Below are positions 10,291 through 21,501 of a DNA stretch of 64,000 nt, in pieces. The first letter of the stretch is position 1, and the number at the start of each line of letters is the position of its first letter. This stretch comes from Massariosphaeria phaeospora (taxonomy: Eukaryota; Ascomycota; Dothideomycetes; Pleosporales), in NCBI GenBank assembly GCA_011032825.1, contig JAADJZ010000005.1:191001-255000 (forward strand), given 5' to 3'. The position numbers and the translations under genes are program-made. Below the pieces are notes generated by a model, which had not been told where the DNA came from, searched no databases, and saw nothing but the letters and a program-made list of their open reading frames with translations.

Positions 10291-11868
10291 ATGGACATAG
10301 CCATGAGCGACGCCGCTCTTAAGCTCGATACCCTGCCCACGGAACTTCTACATCGGATCGCCTCGTACCTCCCCTGTTCCTCCATTCTTCCCCTCTGCTT
10401 TACCTCGCGCATCCTTTACAGTAGCTGCTATGACAAAATCGTCTTCAAGCATAGTTCCACCACCGTGCTGTATGACTCACATTACTATGAGCGCATGCGG
10501 CTCGATGACGTGGAGGTGGAGGACTGGGAACTCGAATCGTGTGCCTCGGAAGCGAGTGCGGAGAATTCCGAGGATGAAGAGTGGGATCCGAGTCTTTTTG
10601 AAGACGAGTGGCCCGTGAGACCACGGGACGAGTGGGACCATGGGAATTGGGGACCGAAAGAAGTACTGCGGAGGAGTGAAGAGGCGGAAGCGTGGTATGG
10701 TGCGTGGCCCGACGCGGCCGTCTATGACCGGCTGCAAACCGCAGACTGCGCGAAGATTGCCCTCGCAGTTGAGAAGGCGCGGAAGCTGTTTCCATTCGTT
10801 GACGAGGACAATGAATTACTGGCAGACTTTAGTGATCGGGATAGGGCAAATAAGAGGAGAGTGATCGAGGAGATGATGAAAGTCAAGACCACGGAGTGGA
10901 CAGGCAACTGGAAGGCGTATAATGCAAGAGACTGGCTTCCGCAGCTTATTGCGCTCGGACATCCCTCGGTCATACATATGCAACCGGAGCATCTCCAACT
11001 CCTCCTCTGGCACACGAACCAGGACGACGAAATCGAGCGCAACCCCTCTTTATTTGACTACTGCACGGTCGGCTTCTGCATGACTGCTCTACAACTCCTG
11101 CAAATCGAACTGCGTCCCGCAGAACCCAACTTCCCCACCGCGGCCTGGCACCTCCGCGGTACCTTCTCCAACGCGCACCCCGAAGGCATGTGCGACATCG
11201 AAATGCTCCACCAAGAGCTATGCAAATTCGAATGGAACGACGTGGACTTTGACTTCACGGACCGCTGGGCGCTGCTGCTGTACATGACTATAACCGTGTA
11301 TCCGCACTCGAGCGCCTCCAAGATTAGACTCCCGGTGCTGCATCGCATGCCGATTACGCAGGTACTGGGGTGCTACCCGATGCCGTTCAGCACGCCGGCG
11401 GACACGCTCATGCGGTCCCATCTCGATGCGGGGGATATGGTGCGGTATCTAGCGGGCGACTGGCTCGGCTTCCACACGACCAACACCGAGGACGACCGCG
11501 ACCCCCCGCTGAACATCCACCGTCTGGCACCACTGCGCCTTGTTGCGAAGGAGCCCATTCCCGGCGACGATACCGTTTCCGCCGACACCATCGCCATCAT
11601 CGACCTCGCCTCGCGCGGCAGGGACTCCGAAGACCATTTCAATCTCCAGGGAACTGTGTCCGCAACCGGCGAGTTTGTCGCTGTGAAGACGGGCGGGTTG
11701 CGCGCTATGTACCAGCGCGCGGGGGAGAGGTCGCGGTTTAGGGGTGTGGTGACGCCGTTTGGCGTGGTGGGGTTGTGGGAGTCAAGCGAGGTGCGGGAGC
11801 ATTCGACGTACCGGGACCCGTTTGGCTTCTTTTGGATCTGGAAGGCGGAGTGGTGCTTGGATGCGTGA
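10291..11868 (+). CDS. F-box protein
   Basis: 525 residues, single exon. An F-box-like motif occupies about residues 13-50 (LPTELLHRIASYL, then LCFTSRILY), the segment by which such proteins bind Skp1 in SCF ubiquitin ligases. An acidic linker follows (about 70-115). The rest shows no WD40 or LRR repeats and resembles the many lineage-specific fungal F-box proteins of unknown target. A second in-frame ATG four codons downstream is an alternative start. Confidence 0.75.
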   Translation: MDIAMSDAALKLDTLPTELLHRIASYLPCSSILPLCFTSRILYSSCYDKIVFKHSSTTVLYDSHYYERMRLDDVEVEDWELESCASEASAENSEDEEWDPSLFEDEWPVRPRDEWDHGNWGPKEVLRRSEEAEAWYGAWPDAAVYDRLQTADCAKIALAVEKARKLFPFVDEDNELLADFSDRDRANKRRVIEEMMKVKTTEWTGNWKAYNARDWLPQLIALGHPSVIHMQPEHLQLLLWHTNQDDEIERNPSLFDYCTVGFCMTALQLLQIELRPAEPNFPTAAWHLRGTFSNAHPEGMCDIEMLHQELCKFEWNDVDFDFTDRWALLLYMTITVYPHSSASKIRLPVLHRMPITQVLGCYPMPFSTPADTLMRSHLDAGDMVRYLAGDWLGFHTTNTEDDRDPPLNIHRLAPLRLVAKEPIPGDDTVSADTIAIIDLASRGRDSEDHFNLQGTVSATGEFVAVKTGGLRAMYQRAGERSRFRGVVTPFGVVGLWESSEVREHSTYRDPFGFFWIWKAEWCLDA

Positions 11869-12883
11869 GAGATAGTCGGAGGAGGGAGTTTTGGTCGGGG
11901 TTAAAGGGGAGTCTAAGAGGGAGTACGGGGAGAGCGCCTGGTGCGATTGGGAGATGTTGTTGGTGCGACTTGTTTAACTGCAGTCAAGGAGATGCTAGGG
12001 ACGCTGGGATCCTGCACGCGTGTAACGGTTCTGGCTGAAAGAGAATTTGGGGGTTGCGTTGGACGGTGTGGCAGTTGATGTCAGTTCCGATACATCCAGA
12101 TAGGCGTCTGCTGACACTAACGTGTCACACGTTGTAGATTCAGGGAAGTCATATCAGGCAGCATCGATACACGACTTGTAAGGCCTACATGGTAGAAGCG
12201 AATCTAGAGGAGTCATCTTGACGAACTGTGGTTCTGAGAGCTCCACTAAACGAATTCCCTACTCAGCTCGCGCTAAAATCAAGAAAGGCCTCCTCGCTGA
12301 AGGTAGAGCTTTGCGAACACTTCTCATGGTGGTTATCTAGCGTACAAGCTGTGGTGAAATGTGTTATGGAATCGCCCCCGCTAGTTAGTAATTGTACTAG
12401 CGCGCCTTCTCCTCTTTCAACCGTCCTGTCTCGCGACCGGACCCCTCCTCTTCATCCCCGCCTCCTCACTTGCATCACACTGTGTCCCTGTTGGGACTCA
12501 GCCAGAACCTACTGTGCATGCTACGGGTGCATCTTGTGCCTATCAATGCTTGCTTGTGTTGCTTCCCCGCTCACGATGTTTGGATTCTCGACGTCACAGA
12601 GTCGACCACCACGTCTGCGGTGGTGCAGGACGACATCACGATGAACTTCGTTAGGCTGAAATCTCGGGACGTGGTTAAGTAGTTGGCACCAGCTTATTCT
12701 TCGCTCGTTTTCGCTCACGCGACGGTTTCGCTCAATGATTCTCATCGCAGGAGCTGCGAAATCCTTTCACATCATCTAATACATCGATCCTAAATAAACG
12801 AGGCTCCCTCATATTAAATTTCAAGAAAGGTTCTCACATCGCTCCCCCTCTTCATTGTTCTTTCCCACAGTCTATTCACAGGA
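11869..12883. other. Intergenic region with a dispersed repeat copy
   Basis: No gene recognised. Positions 12215-12325 hold a diverged copy of the repeat family found around 37.2-37.9 kb. The final 100 bases are C/T-rich and lead into the NACHT gene. Confidence 0.55.
12215..12325 (+). repeat. Dispersed repeat copy related to the 37-kb inverted repeat
   Basis: Shares, in the same order, AGTCATCTTGA, GTTCTGAGAG, CACTAAACGA, ACTCAGCTC and GCTTTGCGAA-like blocks with the right arm of the inverted repeat at 37766-37931. Divergent but collinear by eye. Confidence 0.7.
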
Positions 12884-15473
12884 ATGGGAGACCCGTTATC
12901 TGTGGCCGGCTCGATCGCCGGCCTAATATCCATCGGTGATGCGGTGTTCATGAAGATCTACCACTACGTTAAGACCGTACGTAAGGCTGAACAAGAAGTG
13001 TTTGATCTAAAGAGGGAATTGGTCGCGCTTACAGGTGTATTGCACAACATTCACCTTATCGTCGAGGACCTGGAAGACGACAAAAGCTTCCACAACTGCA
13101 TTCGTATTGACCATGTTAACGCCTGTCTTAATATTCTACACAATCTCGAAAAAACTCTCGGCAAGATGCAATTTTCCAAAGATCAGAAGACAAGAACTAT
13201 CATTCTCAGATTGTCGTGGCCTTTCAAGACCGCGGAGACCAAGACTCTATGCGAAGAACTTCGAGCACACCGTGGAACACTACAACTTGCGCTATCGGCG
13301 GACAGTATGGTTGCACTCCTGCAGTTCCTTTCATCACAGAAACACATAGTAGCCCAGTTGGAGAACGTCCAAAAAGCGATTAGGGACAACCAGGAACTCG
13401 AGACTCGCGTCAAATTGGACGAAGACCGTCGACGTGTGCTGAATTATTTTCTCACTGTCAAACCGCGCCAGTATTTTGAGACAGCTAAACGTCTTCGGCA
13501 TCCACGACTGGATTTTGGTTGACTGATGGTACCACCTTCCAGTCTTGGCTAAATGGGTCCGGGTCTGGGATCTGGCTAAGTGGAATTCCTGGAGCAGGCA
13601 AGACTGTTTTATCAGCCTTGATTATACAGAAGTGCTTGGACAGCAGAATTCCAGGGCGAGCTGTCGCTTACTACTACTGCGACTACAAAAACGTACAGAC
13701 TCAACAAGTCGCAAATAACTTCGGCGCCCTTGCGGCCCAAATCGCCATACAGGACGAGAGCTGCCTCATTCTTCTCGAACAGTACTATGAGGCGCTACAT
13801 CCGCGGTCGCAGATGGAACGGCATCCTAGTGCCGAGGAGCTGGTGAAACTCCTTCATCAAATGTCTTCCAGGTTCGATGATGTTCGGATTGTACTGGACG
13901 GACTGGATGAGTGCGGCGACAATACCGCAACTGCCAGCGACTTACTTTTCAACCTTTTTCAAGCTCCTCAAAAAAACCTCTCTCTAGCACTTCTTAGCAG
14001 GAATGAAGTGGAAATCCGCAACGTCTTCGATGATCCGTCATGCAAGCATATTGAAGTGGCAGCGCACACAGAAGACGTGGAGCATTACGTTCGGACGGAG
14101 GTTGAGAAGCGCACAAGGAAGAAGCTTTTGCTAAACTGTAACCCGGAGCTTAAAAACTTGATGATAAAACGGCTGGTTTCCAAAGCTCAAGGAATGTGAG
14201 TCTCGCTACATCTGCCATATTTTCGCGCCTTAACGTGTCTGTCTTACAGGTTTCGTTGGGTCTCTTGCCAGCTGGACCACTTGTGCAAATGTGAGACCAA
14301 TGCCCAACTTCGAAAGGCCTTGAATCAGCTACCAAAGACGCTACATGAAACATACGAAAGGATTCTCCTACGCATCAAAGATCAATCAATACCTCTAGTT
14401 ATTAAGACACTGCGCTGGCTCGCATATAGCTGGATACCACTCCGTATTGAAGAGCTCCTCGATGCAGTCTCAATGGATGACGATAGCCGATCCTTCGACC
14501 CAGAGGCACGCCCAGACGAGGAACGCCTTCTCCGCTGTTACAGTAGCCTTATACGCAGAAACGGCCAGAGGATAGAGCTGGTGCACTTCACCGTTCAAGA
14601 ATACCTACAGTCGTTGCCGGCTGATGACAGTCGTTTTCTGCCATTTCGTCTGGCCAGGAGAACAAAACGTTTCTCGCCAAGACATGTTTGACTTATCTAT
14701 GTCTTACTGACTTTGATAAACCTCCTCCGGCAACGCAGGAAGCGTTCAAATATTTCAAAGAAAAATACCCATTTTACATACATGCGTCGACGTATTGGGA
14801 TCTATACATGACATTAAATTGGGCCAATACCAAACTTCGCCAGCTCTATTTGAGCTTGTTCAAGTCGACGAAAACATATGACTTCACAACTTATATCCTT
14901 GCAAGGTTAGGCGGGTACAATCCGTTCGACCATTTACCTGGCCTTATCTCCGCCGATGATTTTCAGCCAGTACACGCCGCTGCACTGCTTGGATTCCAGT
15001 CTATTTGCCGACAACTTGTTGACGATGGATGCGATTTATCTCAAGTATCCCCCGTGGGAACTCCCCTCGAGTGTTGTCTTTCTGGGCCGCATTGTTTGTT
15101 TAGTGAGGCAATTGGCCCTTGTGGGATTCCAGGTGCGTCAGACACTGCATTATTCCTTATTGAAGCAGGCGCTAGTTGTCAAGTTCACCATTCCTACCAC
15201 TCCTTTAGCCTGTTAGCAAAAGCAGGACCAGCGAAATCGCCAGCAGTTTATGCCGCACTTCTCCGTCATGGAATGCCGTTTTGCGAAGACGCTAGAAAGG
15301 CGAGAGGGGATGTTGGTTTCTATGAAGAAGTAGTAGCTCAGTGCGGCGAAGAATACTTGTCTTCCGAGAAAGCCGCGGACTTTCTTAAGTTTATCACATC
15401 TTTGCGAATTGCTCAGGAGAGTGCCAACACTTCAAAGCACCCCAACTTCCTCAAAGGCTGGTTGCTGCGGTAG
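12884..15473 (+). pseudogene. NACHT STAND (NLR-like) protein gene, interrupted by two frame changes
   Basis: The start (MGDPLSVAGSIAGLIS) matches the HeLo-like N-terminal domain of fungal STAND proteins. A NACHT NTPase follows, with P-loop GIPGAGKT (about 13597-13620) and Walker B VLDGLDEC. A 54-nt intron (14196-14249, GTGAGT..TTACAG) splices in frame within AQGMFRWV. The C-terminal part has a winged-helix-like region and one or two weak ankyrin repeats (HAAALLGF). The coding frame breaks near 13500-13505, where the first frame stops at 13520-13522, and again near 14650-14660, where the second stops at 14689-14691; conserved sequence resumes immediately in another frame each time, and no intron fits. 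Fungal NLRs act in non-self recognition and cell death. Either a recent pseudogene or indel errors. Confidence 0.85.
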
Positions 15474-16584
15474 CCCCGTGCTTTCAGTAGTCGCTATGAC
15501 CGAAGATAGTTTTATTGTAGTTGTTCTCCTATTTGATGAGAAACACAACGTTCTGAATCACTCCATGAGACTGTTGAGGCTTTCATTAGCAACATTCGCA
15601 TATACAAAATGTTTCACCCAAATATCCCTCCCTGTCGAGTAGCTGGTGCTACCCGAACCTCCGTAGGGCTCAAAAAGTGCTTGCTTAACCCCTCTCTCGA
15701 CGCGGTCAGACGCAACATCAATAGTCTAGGTGTTACACATTGAACGAATAGAGCCGCTATAAATAGACAGCCTCCCTCTATACAAGTCCTATCTACACAA
15801 GCTGGTCTACTGGATACACTAGGCCTTTGTAAGGATATAGGTAAGCTATCTCTGTACCATTAAAAACTCATATACTGTCCAGAGGGCCATTCAAGGGCTA
15901 GTTAATCTAATCAGCAATAGAATATGCCGGGTGGGTGGCCTGCCCTTGTTACGCTGTGTCCTACCGTTGCCAGATGAATTACTAGTCATGTGAGTGGTAA
16001 GTCGAAGCCGATCTTCTCAGCATGCCAGAACAATGTTCAAAGCTCTAATTTAGATTCCGCATTGTAAAGAGACTTTTTCCAACCAACGAATCTTCTCACA
16101 TTTAGCTTAGCGCGTTCAGGTATGCCGCTCTGCGCCCAATTGCTAAGATATGATGCTAAAGCAGTGCGCAGATGCTGACGCATCATTGTTACCGCATCTC
16201 ACATCTTCCGGCGCAGAGTCCCCAACTTGAGATCCGATTCAACGTGGTACCAGCTTGTCATTATTCGCAGCATCTATTGCAAACCAAAACTGCGTTCCAG
16301 TTATAGCTTTCTACACTTGTCGTCATCGTCTTGGGACCATAAGTGGTCATTAAAATGCCCAAACAACTCTTATTCGAATTGAGTTGCGTCACGGTCACTT
16401 GAAAGACCCGCATTGTATGGTTTGAAAACAAACTCAGTCTCGATAGTGAATGGACTAGACGGTTCCCCCAAGCCCGATTCATTGTATCGTTCCAAAGCTA
16501 CTTTTCCCACATCTTTATATATAACTAGATGAGTCTCTGCTCCGCCTCTCTCAACCTACCTCAAACCGCCTACCCACTACCAAC
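15474..16584. other. Gene-free region with old repeat-like sequence
   Basis: No coding sequence recognised. Positions 15640-16120 are AT-rich with many TA dinucleotides and short stops in all frames, resembling mutated transposon debris, but I cannot name the element. The last 80 bases form a short leader with a TATA-like stretch (TATATATAAC near 16516) ahead of the next gene. Confidence 0.45.
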
Positions 16585-17074
16585 ATGAACTCAAACATAT
16601 GGGACCTAAGCGTACGGATCTACATCGCCAGCATGCTCATCGTCCTATACAAACCATCCCGCATCACCCCTACAAAGCTATCCAAGCTAGCCATCGCCAG
16701 CATCGAGTTGTACGTCGGCTGCATCATCGGTATCGCTGTTTGATCATTGTTTGCAATTTGCTTAGAGAAATAGTAGCACCCCGAGCTGGCGTTAGACAGG
16801 AGCCAAAGTGGCCGGTCTTTCACATTTGGACGCCGCTGGCGGTATGGATCCACGTGCTGCTGGCATTCTCCGGGTTCATTTGGTTGGTGTGTGACGAGTT
16901 GCGACGAGGCTATCTATATTCGGCACGAGTGGGTCAATAGACGGCGTAGACCTATGGGAGCTGGTGGCGCTCCGAGGGAGAGTGGCGCAGCTTGGAGAGG
17001 AACGGGAGAGCGATGTCGTTGTCGTCCTTGATGGGAACGCTTGGGCTGAGCTCGAAAAACCGGAACGTCTATGA
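16585..17074 (+). pseudogene. Small membrane protein of the AMQ-motif family, truncated or decayed
   Basis: An ATG at 16585 opens a hydrophobic N terminus. An intron at 16710-16765 (GTACGT..TTAG, 56 nt) joins in frame to a second exon with another hydrophobic segment (VWIHVLLAFSGFIWLV) and a stop at 16938-16940. Beyond that stop, other frames still encode pieces typical of the family tail: a basic stretch EWVNRRRR, and further on VVVVLDGNAWAEL, which aligns without gaps to VVIELSGDQWEKL of the neighbour at 17355. I infer a family member whose C terminus was lost by two frame changes. It could still make a short protein of about 100 residues. Confidence 0.6.
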
Positions 17075-17354
17075 AAAGTGTTAGGGGACTAACCTGAACT
17101 GGCTGCGCAAGCTTAAATTGAAGAGGACTGGGGAAAGAATATGCTGGAAAAGAGTGAAAGGTTTCACACGATGCAGTCACTTGGAGCCTTTTCATTCGAT
17201 CGATATCCATGGATTGACAACTAGCGTTTTAGTCAATACGTCACAACAAATATATTCGCCCTTATATGACTCACTTTGCTTACCGAAATCCAAACCACTC
17301 CACACAACAACCCCTACCATCCACCTCAACTCCGCACTCGATCATCAACCTCAA

Positions 17355-17822
17355 ATGAGTCTACTAATTCTCCTCGTCCCCGCCCTCCTATTCCAATTCC
17401 TAATCATCTTCATCTCCGACCCCAGGCAAGACCCCCGTCTCCGCTGCCTTCCCCTCACTCTAATCTCACCTATACTCTACACCGCTTTTGTCGCCGGCTT
17501 CTTCGCCCTCCGCTTTGTCCTTAGCCTGGTATCGCCGGAGTGCCAAATGCTACAAGACATGAAGGACAGCGACATCACTCGTGCATGGCCGACGCTGATA
17601 GGGGTGCCACTAGTATTGGCCGTGACCGCTGAGTACGTGATTAATGAAGAGGCTCGTATTGCACGTATGCGTGTACAGTATGTGGGGAGGCAGAGGCGGA
17701 CTGTGGTGGTGGATAGGGAGACGGCGATGCAGCAGTTGAGAAGAGGAGAGGGGACGCAAGTGGTTATTGAATTGAGTGGGGATCAGTGGGAGAAATTGCA
17801 GGAGCAGGAGTTGATTACGTGA
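17355..17822 (+). CDS. Small multi-pass membrane protein with C-terminal AMQ-L-GxGT motif
   Basis: 155 residues, no intron, ATG in context CAAATGAG. Three hydrophobic segments (about 1-20, 34-58, 79-93) suggest a membrane protein. The tail is basic (GRQRRT) and then has RETAMQQLRRGEGTQVVIEL (about 121-140). The same tail pattern occurs in the genes at 18025 and 32431, and in remnants at 16585. I do not recognise the family from any named domain. The upstream region is rich in ACA/CC tracts like those before its relatives. Function unknown. Confidence 0.7.
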   Translation: MSLLILLVPALLFQFLIIFISDPRQDPRLRCLPLTLISPILYTAFVAGFFALRFVLSLVSPECQMLQDMKDSDITRAWPTLIGVPLVLAVTAEYVINEEARIARMRVQYVGRQRRTVVVDRETAMQQLRRGEGTQVVIELSGDQWEKLQEQELIT

Positions 17823-18024
17823 GCTAAAGTTTGCTGCGGAGGCGCATGGTACGTCATGAGTCGTTGCTGGCTTTGCGCACCTTTCTAGGTGGTGAAACGC
17901 CCTGCTCGAGGTCTTGAATAAGAGATAAATTTCCTCGAGTCTTTAATCCTACAACACTACCCATACTACCCTACACAACCACCACAGACAGTCAACTACC
18001 ACCGGGTCCTTCTTACGACTTACA

Positions 18025-18540
18025 ATGGACCTCAATTCCCTTCTCACCAAAATTATATATATCCTCTGCAACCTCTACATCATGTGGCCCCACTCCACCC
18101 CCGAACACCTGCGCTACCCCGGGGGCCGCGACGGCCATCCACGAAAACACCAAATACTCAGCATGATCGCACTCTCACCCTTCATCACCGTGTACGGCTC
18201 CTTCGCCAGAAACCTCTTTTGCTACATGCTAGGAGGCGAGGGCTGGCTACATGCCGCGTACTGTACGCAAGTCAAGATTCATACTTGCTTTTACCTTGTG
18301 TGGTTACTTGTGGCTTGGGTGGCGAACTGGGCGAGGATTTCGGATCCGGAGTATTTGCGCCATTACGTTGCAAGGCAGAGGTGGCTCAGGCGAGACGTGA
18401 TGAGGAGGCAGTGGACGAATAGGCTGAGGAGGCGAAAGGTTAGCAGAGAGGTTGCGATGCAAGAGCTTCTGCAGGGCCAGGGCACTGTTGTGGACATTGT
18501 AGTTCATGGTGCGGTGGACACTAAGTTTGAGCCGATTTAA
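18025..18540 (+). CDS. Small multi-pass membrane protein with C-terminal AMQ-L-GxGT motif
   Basis: 171 residues, single exon. Hydrophobic segments lie at about 5-22, 43-68 and 86-101. An Arg-rich stretch (about 112-139) precedes REVAMQELLQGQGTVVDIVV (about 141-160), the signature shared with the genes at 17355 and 32431. The order of parts (membrane segments, basic linker, motif, variable end) is the same in all three, which supports common descent despite low identity elsewhere. Tandem position 203 bp after its paralogue suggests local duplication. No named domain. Confidence 0.7.
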   Translation: MDLNSLLTKIIYILCNLYIMWPHSTPEHLRYPGGRDGHPRKHQILSMIALSPFITVYGSFARNLFCYMLGGEGWLHAAYCTQVKIHTCFYLVWLLVAWVANWARISDPEYLRHYVARQRWLRRDVMRRQWTNRLRRRKVSREVAMQELLQGQGTVVDIVVHGAVDTKFEPI

Positions 18541-18639
18541 TGTTGTTGAGGAGCCATTGGCAAGAGCTCATACTGGGAAGGAGACAATTGGAAATTCAGC
18601 GCGGGCTAAGCGGAGAGGAGTAAACGGCTATGTCTTACC

Positions 18640-18896
18640 TCAGTTACATCCATTAGAGGCGGCACTGCAGGAGCAGGTATCGGTGCTGCACTCGTCACGA
18701 CACTCGCAGACGCTCGCGTAACCCCGGAACGTCGGATTGACGGACTGGCGATTAATGGTATCAGAATAATAACTGGTCAAGACAAATATGGGTAACTCAC
18801 TTCTGTAAAGCGCGCGGAGTCGCGATTTATCGGTGTTTCGCTTGCACCATCCTCGGAGCCGGCACGGCTAGACGGTTCCGCTTTGATATCCGCCAT
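18640..18896 (-). CDS. Small spliced cysteine-rich protein (metallothionein-like C terminus)
   Basis: Two exons: 18801-18896 and 18640-18744, joined by a 56-nt intron with donor GTGAGT and acceptor CAG, phase 0. The product has 66 residues. The N-terminal half is polar (MADIKAEPSSRAGSED); the last 22 residues hold six Cys spaced C-x-C-x3-C-x4-C-x-C-x6-C, with no aromatic residue in the cluster. No signal peptide, so it is probably cytosolic. The ATG context (ATAAACATGG) and the C/T-rich leader upstream support a real gene. Cys-Xaa-Cys pairs in a short soluble protein suggest metal binding as in fungal metallothioneins, but the match is to the pattern only. Too short to be found without splicing. 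Confidence 0.6.
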
Positions 18897-21501
18897 GTTT
18901 ATGTGTGTAGAGCGATAGGGCATTCGAGGTACATCGTATTGAGATGGTCGATGGCTGTAACTAGTCCAATGAGAGTGAATTTGGGATGAGAAAGGCGCGT
19001 CGGAGAAGTGGAAGAACGGAAGAAAGAGAAAAAGAGAAAGGGGGCTGGGGTGAGCTTTAGCTAGGCTTAATCTGGAAACAGTGTCCCGTCGGCTCTATGC
19101 AAGTTTTATTGGCACCCAAATGTCGGCATAGGCTTGGTTTGACGATTGTAGAAATCCCGACACCGAAATCTGTAGAGATAAGGGGAGCGCTGTCGAGGTG
19201 ACCGGTACTGCGGAGAATGGTGGAGGGAAAAGAGAAGAGACGGAAGAAAGAAAAGAAAGAGGGGGTCGGACTATACGCTAACTCGAATCCACCGACGTGC
19301 CGACAAGGAGAGCCCCACACAGCACTGATTGGCCAGCTCGTGAATTCAAGAGTCAAGCTCCCGCGTGCAACAGGGAAACCTGGGCTGACCCACCGACTGA
19401 CCACCAGCATAGGTCCCGCGACCGGCGGAGAGACCTGAGCTGACCGGATGACCATACGGTTTGCGGCCACTATATGGTCCTTGACGATTTGTATGTATCT
19501 ATACTCTGCGTACCGTTCCGAATACTGTTTTCATCGCACACTTCTTGAAATTGGCCTTCTGCTTTGGAATGCAGTTCTTGTTACACCTTAAACCGCTATT
19601 CGATGGGCTGCGAGCTACGCACCCAATGGTACGCCAAAGCTCGCTGGGTCGATCCCCGCTAACCGCAGCCCAGCCCACATCCCCCTTTGTCATCCACGCC
19701 TGGACAGAGCCGAGATCAGACCAGGGTAATGGCAAGAACACACGGCTATCCTAATGTATCTCAGCCTTTGTAGTCCTGTATGTATTTGATGAGAGACTCC
19801 AGGACGCGAACTACTTTGTCTCGATGCACAAGTTGCGCGCTGTCGAGCTCCCGCAAGACTAGGAATTGGGGCGCGAGAGCCGCCCGAACGCGCAGCTCTG
19901 GCGAGCCAGAATATCGCCGGAAGTGCAGCGCTCGGCCGGCCGACCTAAATCCTGCTGGGGGGGCCAGGTGGGCACATCGTTTCCGCCGTGCATCTCCGAA
20001 GTCGGACGCATATAATTCATGTAGATAACCAACAACCCACGGAGACTGAGAGGAGAAAGAATAATTTCAAGTCGAGAGGACAATCGGTGTATAGATGCAC
20101 AAATGGGAACGAAGCACGATAGCCCGAAAGAAACAGCATGCAAAACGTATCTGCGATATCCGTCGGACGCATCTCTTTCTTTGCAAAAGATCGTATTTAC
20201 CATAAGCTCCAGAAGCCTCGATCTGCGATGTAGATGCTTCGTCGGTGTGTACCGCCATATCACGATTCCCGCGCAAACTCGTTGCCCCCCTCGACGCTGT
20301 TGACAGAACCTCCAGCGCCGACAACCCGTGGACATGAAGTGACGTTGAGCGCGCTAACTCGATTCGCGAGCATCACATGCAGACAGTCCTGCCCAGGTGT
20401 GTACGTCTTGCATCGTAGTATCGTGTCTTTTTCCAGGCAATGTGATGTCGTTCTGTATATATGTGTTGAAGTTTAGTCTGGGTTGAGTGTGGGTTGAGTC
20501 TCAGACGAGTGTGGGAGGAGTTTGAGAGGCGATCACATCACGTGTCGTGTCGTCCGCACGCTCGCTAGCGAGTGCGCTAGCCCGAACAACACATCTGCAC
20601 CATCTACCGCCTGTTGCCACCTACGAATGAACATGCAGGGGTTCTCTCTAAGGCGTATTTTCACTGTTTACGTCAAAGTCAGCACAGAAACTATAGCGTT
20701 TTTTACACTATTTTGAAGCCTGAATTAACGTTAACTGTTTAACACCTAACTATATTAACACTCTTTGAGATTTTTATATAACTAGGCTATATTTGCTGCT
20801 AAACCTCACCTTGCTTAATGCTGTTTTGTTCACTTGTGTAATACTCTCATTTTTGTAGTGTAACACGGGTAGATAGCTGCTACGTGTTAGCTAGCTATAC
20901 TACATCTAGCGCTTGTATACGCTTACTCATACACCTCTGTAGCCTCAAAACGTCCTATTGTGGCGTCAAAAACGCCCTACAAAACCTCCTGTGTGTTCAC
21001 TCGTATGTGGGAGGGAGCAGTAACAACCATGCGAGACGTTTTCCTATGAGCATTCTTCTACATTTCGAGGTTTTAGAAAATGGATGAAAAAAATCTTTAT
21101 CTTTTGTCTACAGTCCACCACGAATTCACCGCTCGCGCTCCCACATCCAGACTTTTGCAGCACCCCCGGACGCCAAATGCTGAAGTGATGCGATACTTCC
21201 AAGTAGCCGTTGAAAGTTCGCAACCCGAATAGGAGCGACCAAAGTCTTCCGGGCTAGAACTTGGAAGGGTGAGGAGGATAGAATCTGAAAAGCATGCAAG
21301 AATGCGATGGTGCGTGGGGGATACATGTCGATCGGGCGATGGAGAAGCTCTGGTGCACGGTAGGCAGTTTCGTGGAATCCAGGACAGAGTCGAGGCACGC
21401 TGTGCTGTCCTCGAGCGCCTATGCCCTCATTCCGCGGTCTATCTTTCTATATGGCAGTTTCACCTATACAATATGCATGTCCAGTCTTGCCGATAGCTCA
21501 C
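18897..21501. other. Long gene-poor region; AT-rich repeat debris at its right end
   Basis: No convincing gene on either strand. 18897-19040 is the likely promoter and leader of the Cys-rich gene. 20640-21060 is AT-rich with many TA steps and no open frame, resembling RIP-type mutated repeat. The remainder shows nothing I can interpret. Confidence 0.5.
20640..21060. repeat. AT-rich degenerate repeat remnant
   Basis: The base composition shifts sharply to A/T with abundant TA dinucleotides and scattered stops in all frames compared with flanking DNA, as left by repeat-induced point mutation in fungal transposons. Element type not identifiable. Confidence 0.4.

Noticed and set aside
16710..17074. 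A second intron restoring the C-terminal motif of the 16.6-kb gene
   Set aside because: The only splice pairs that keep phase give an intron of about 32 nt, too short; frame changes are more likely.
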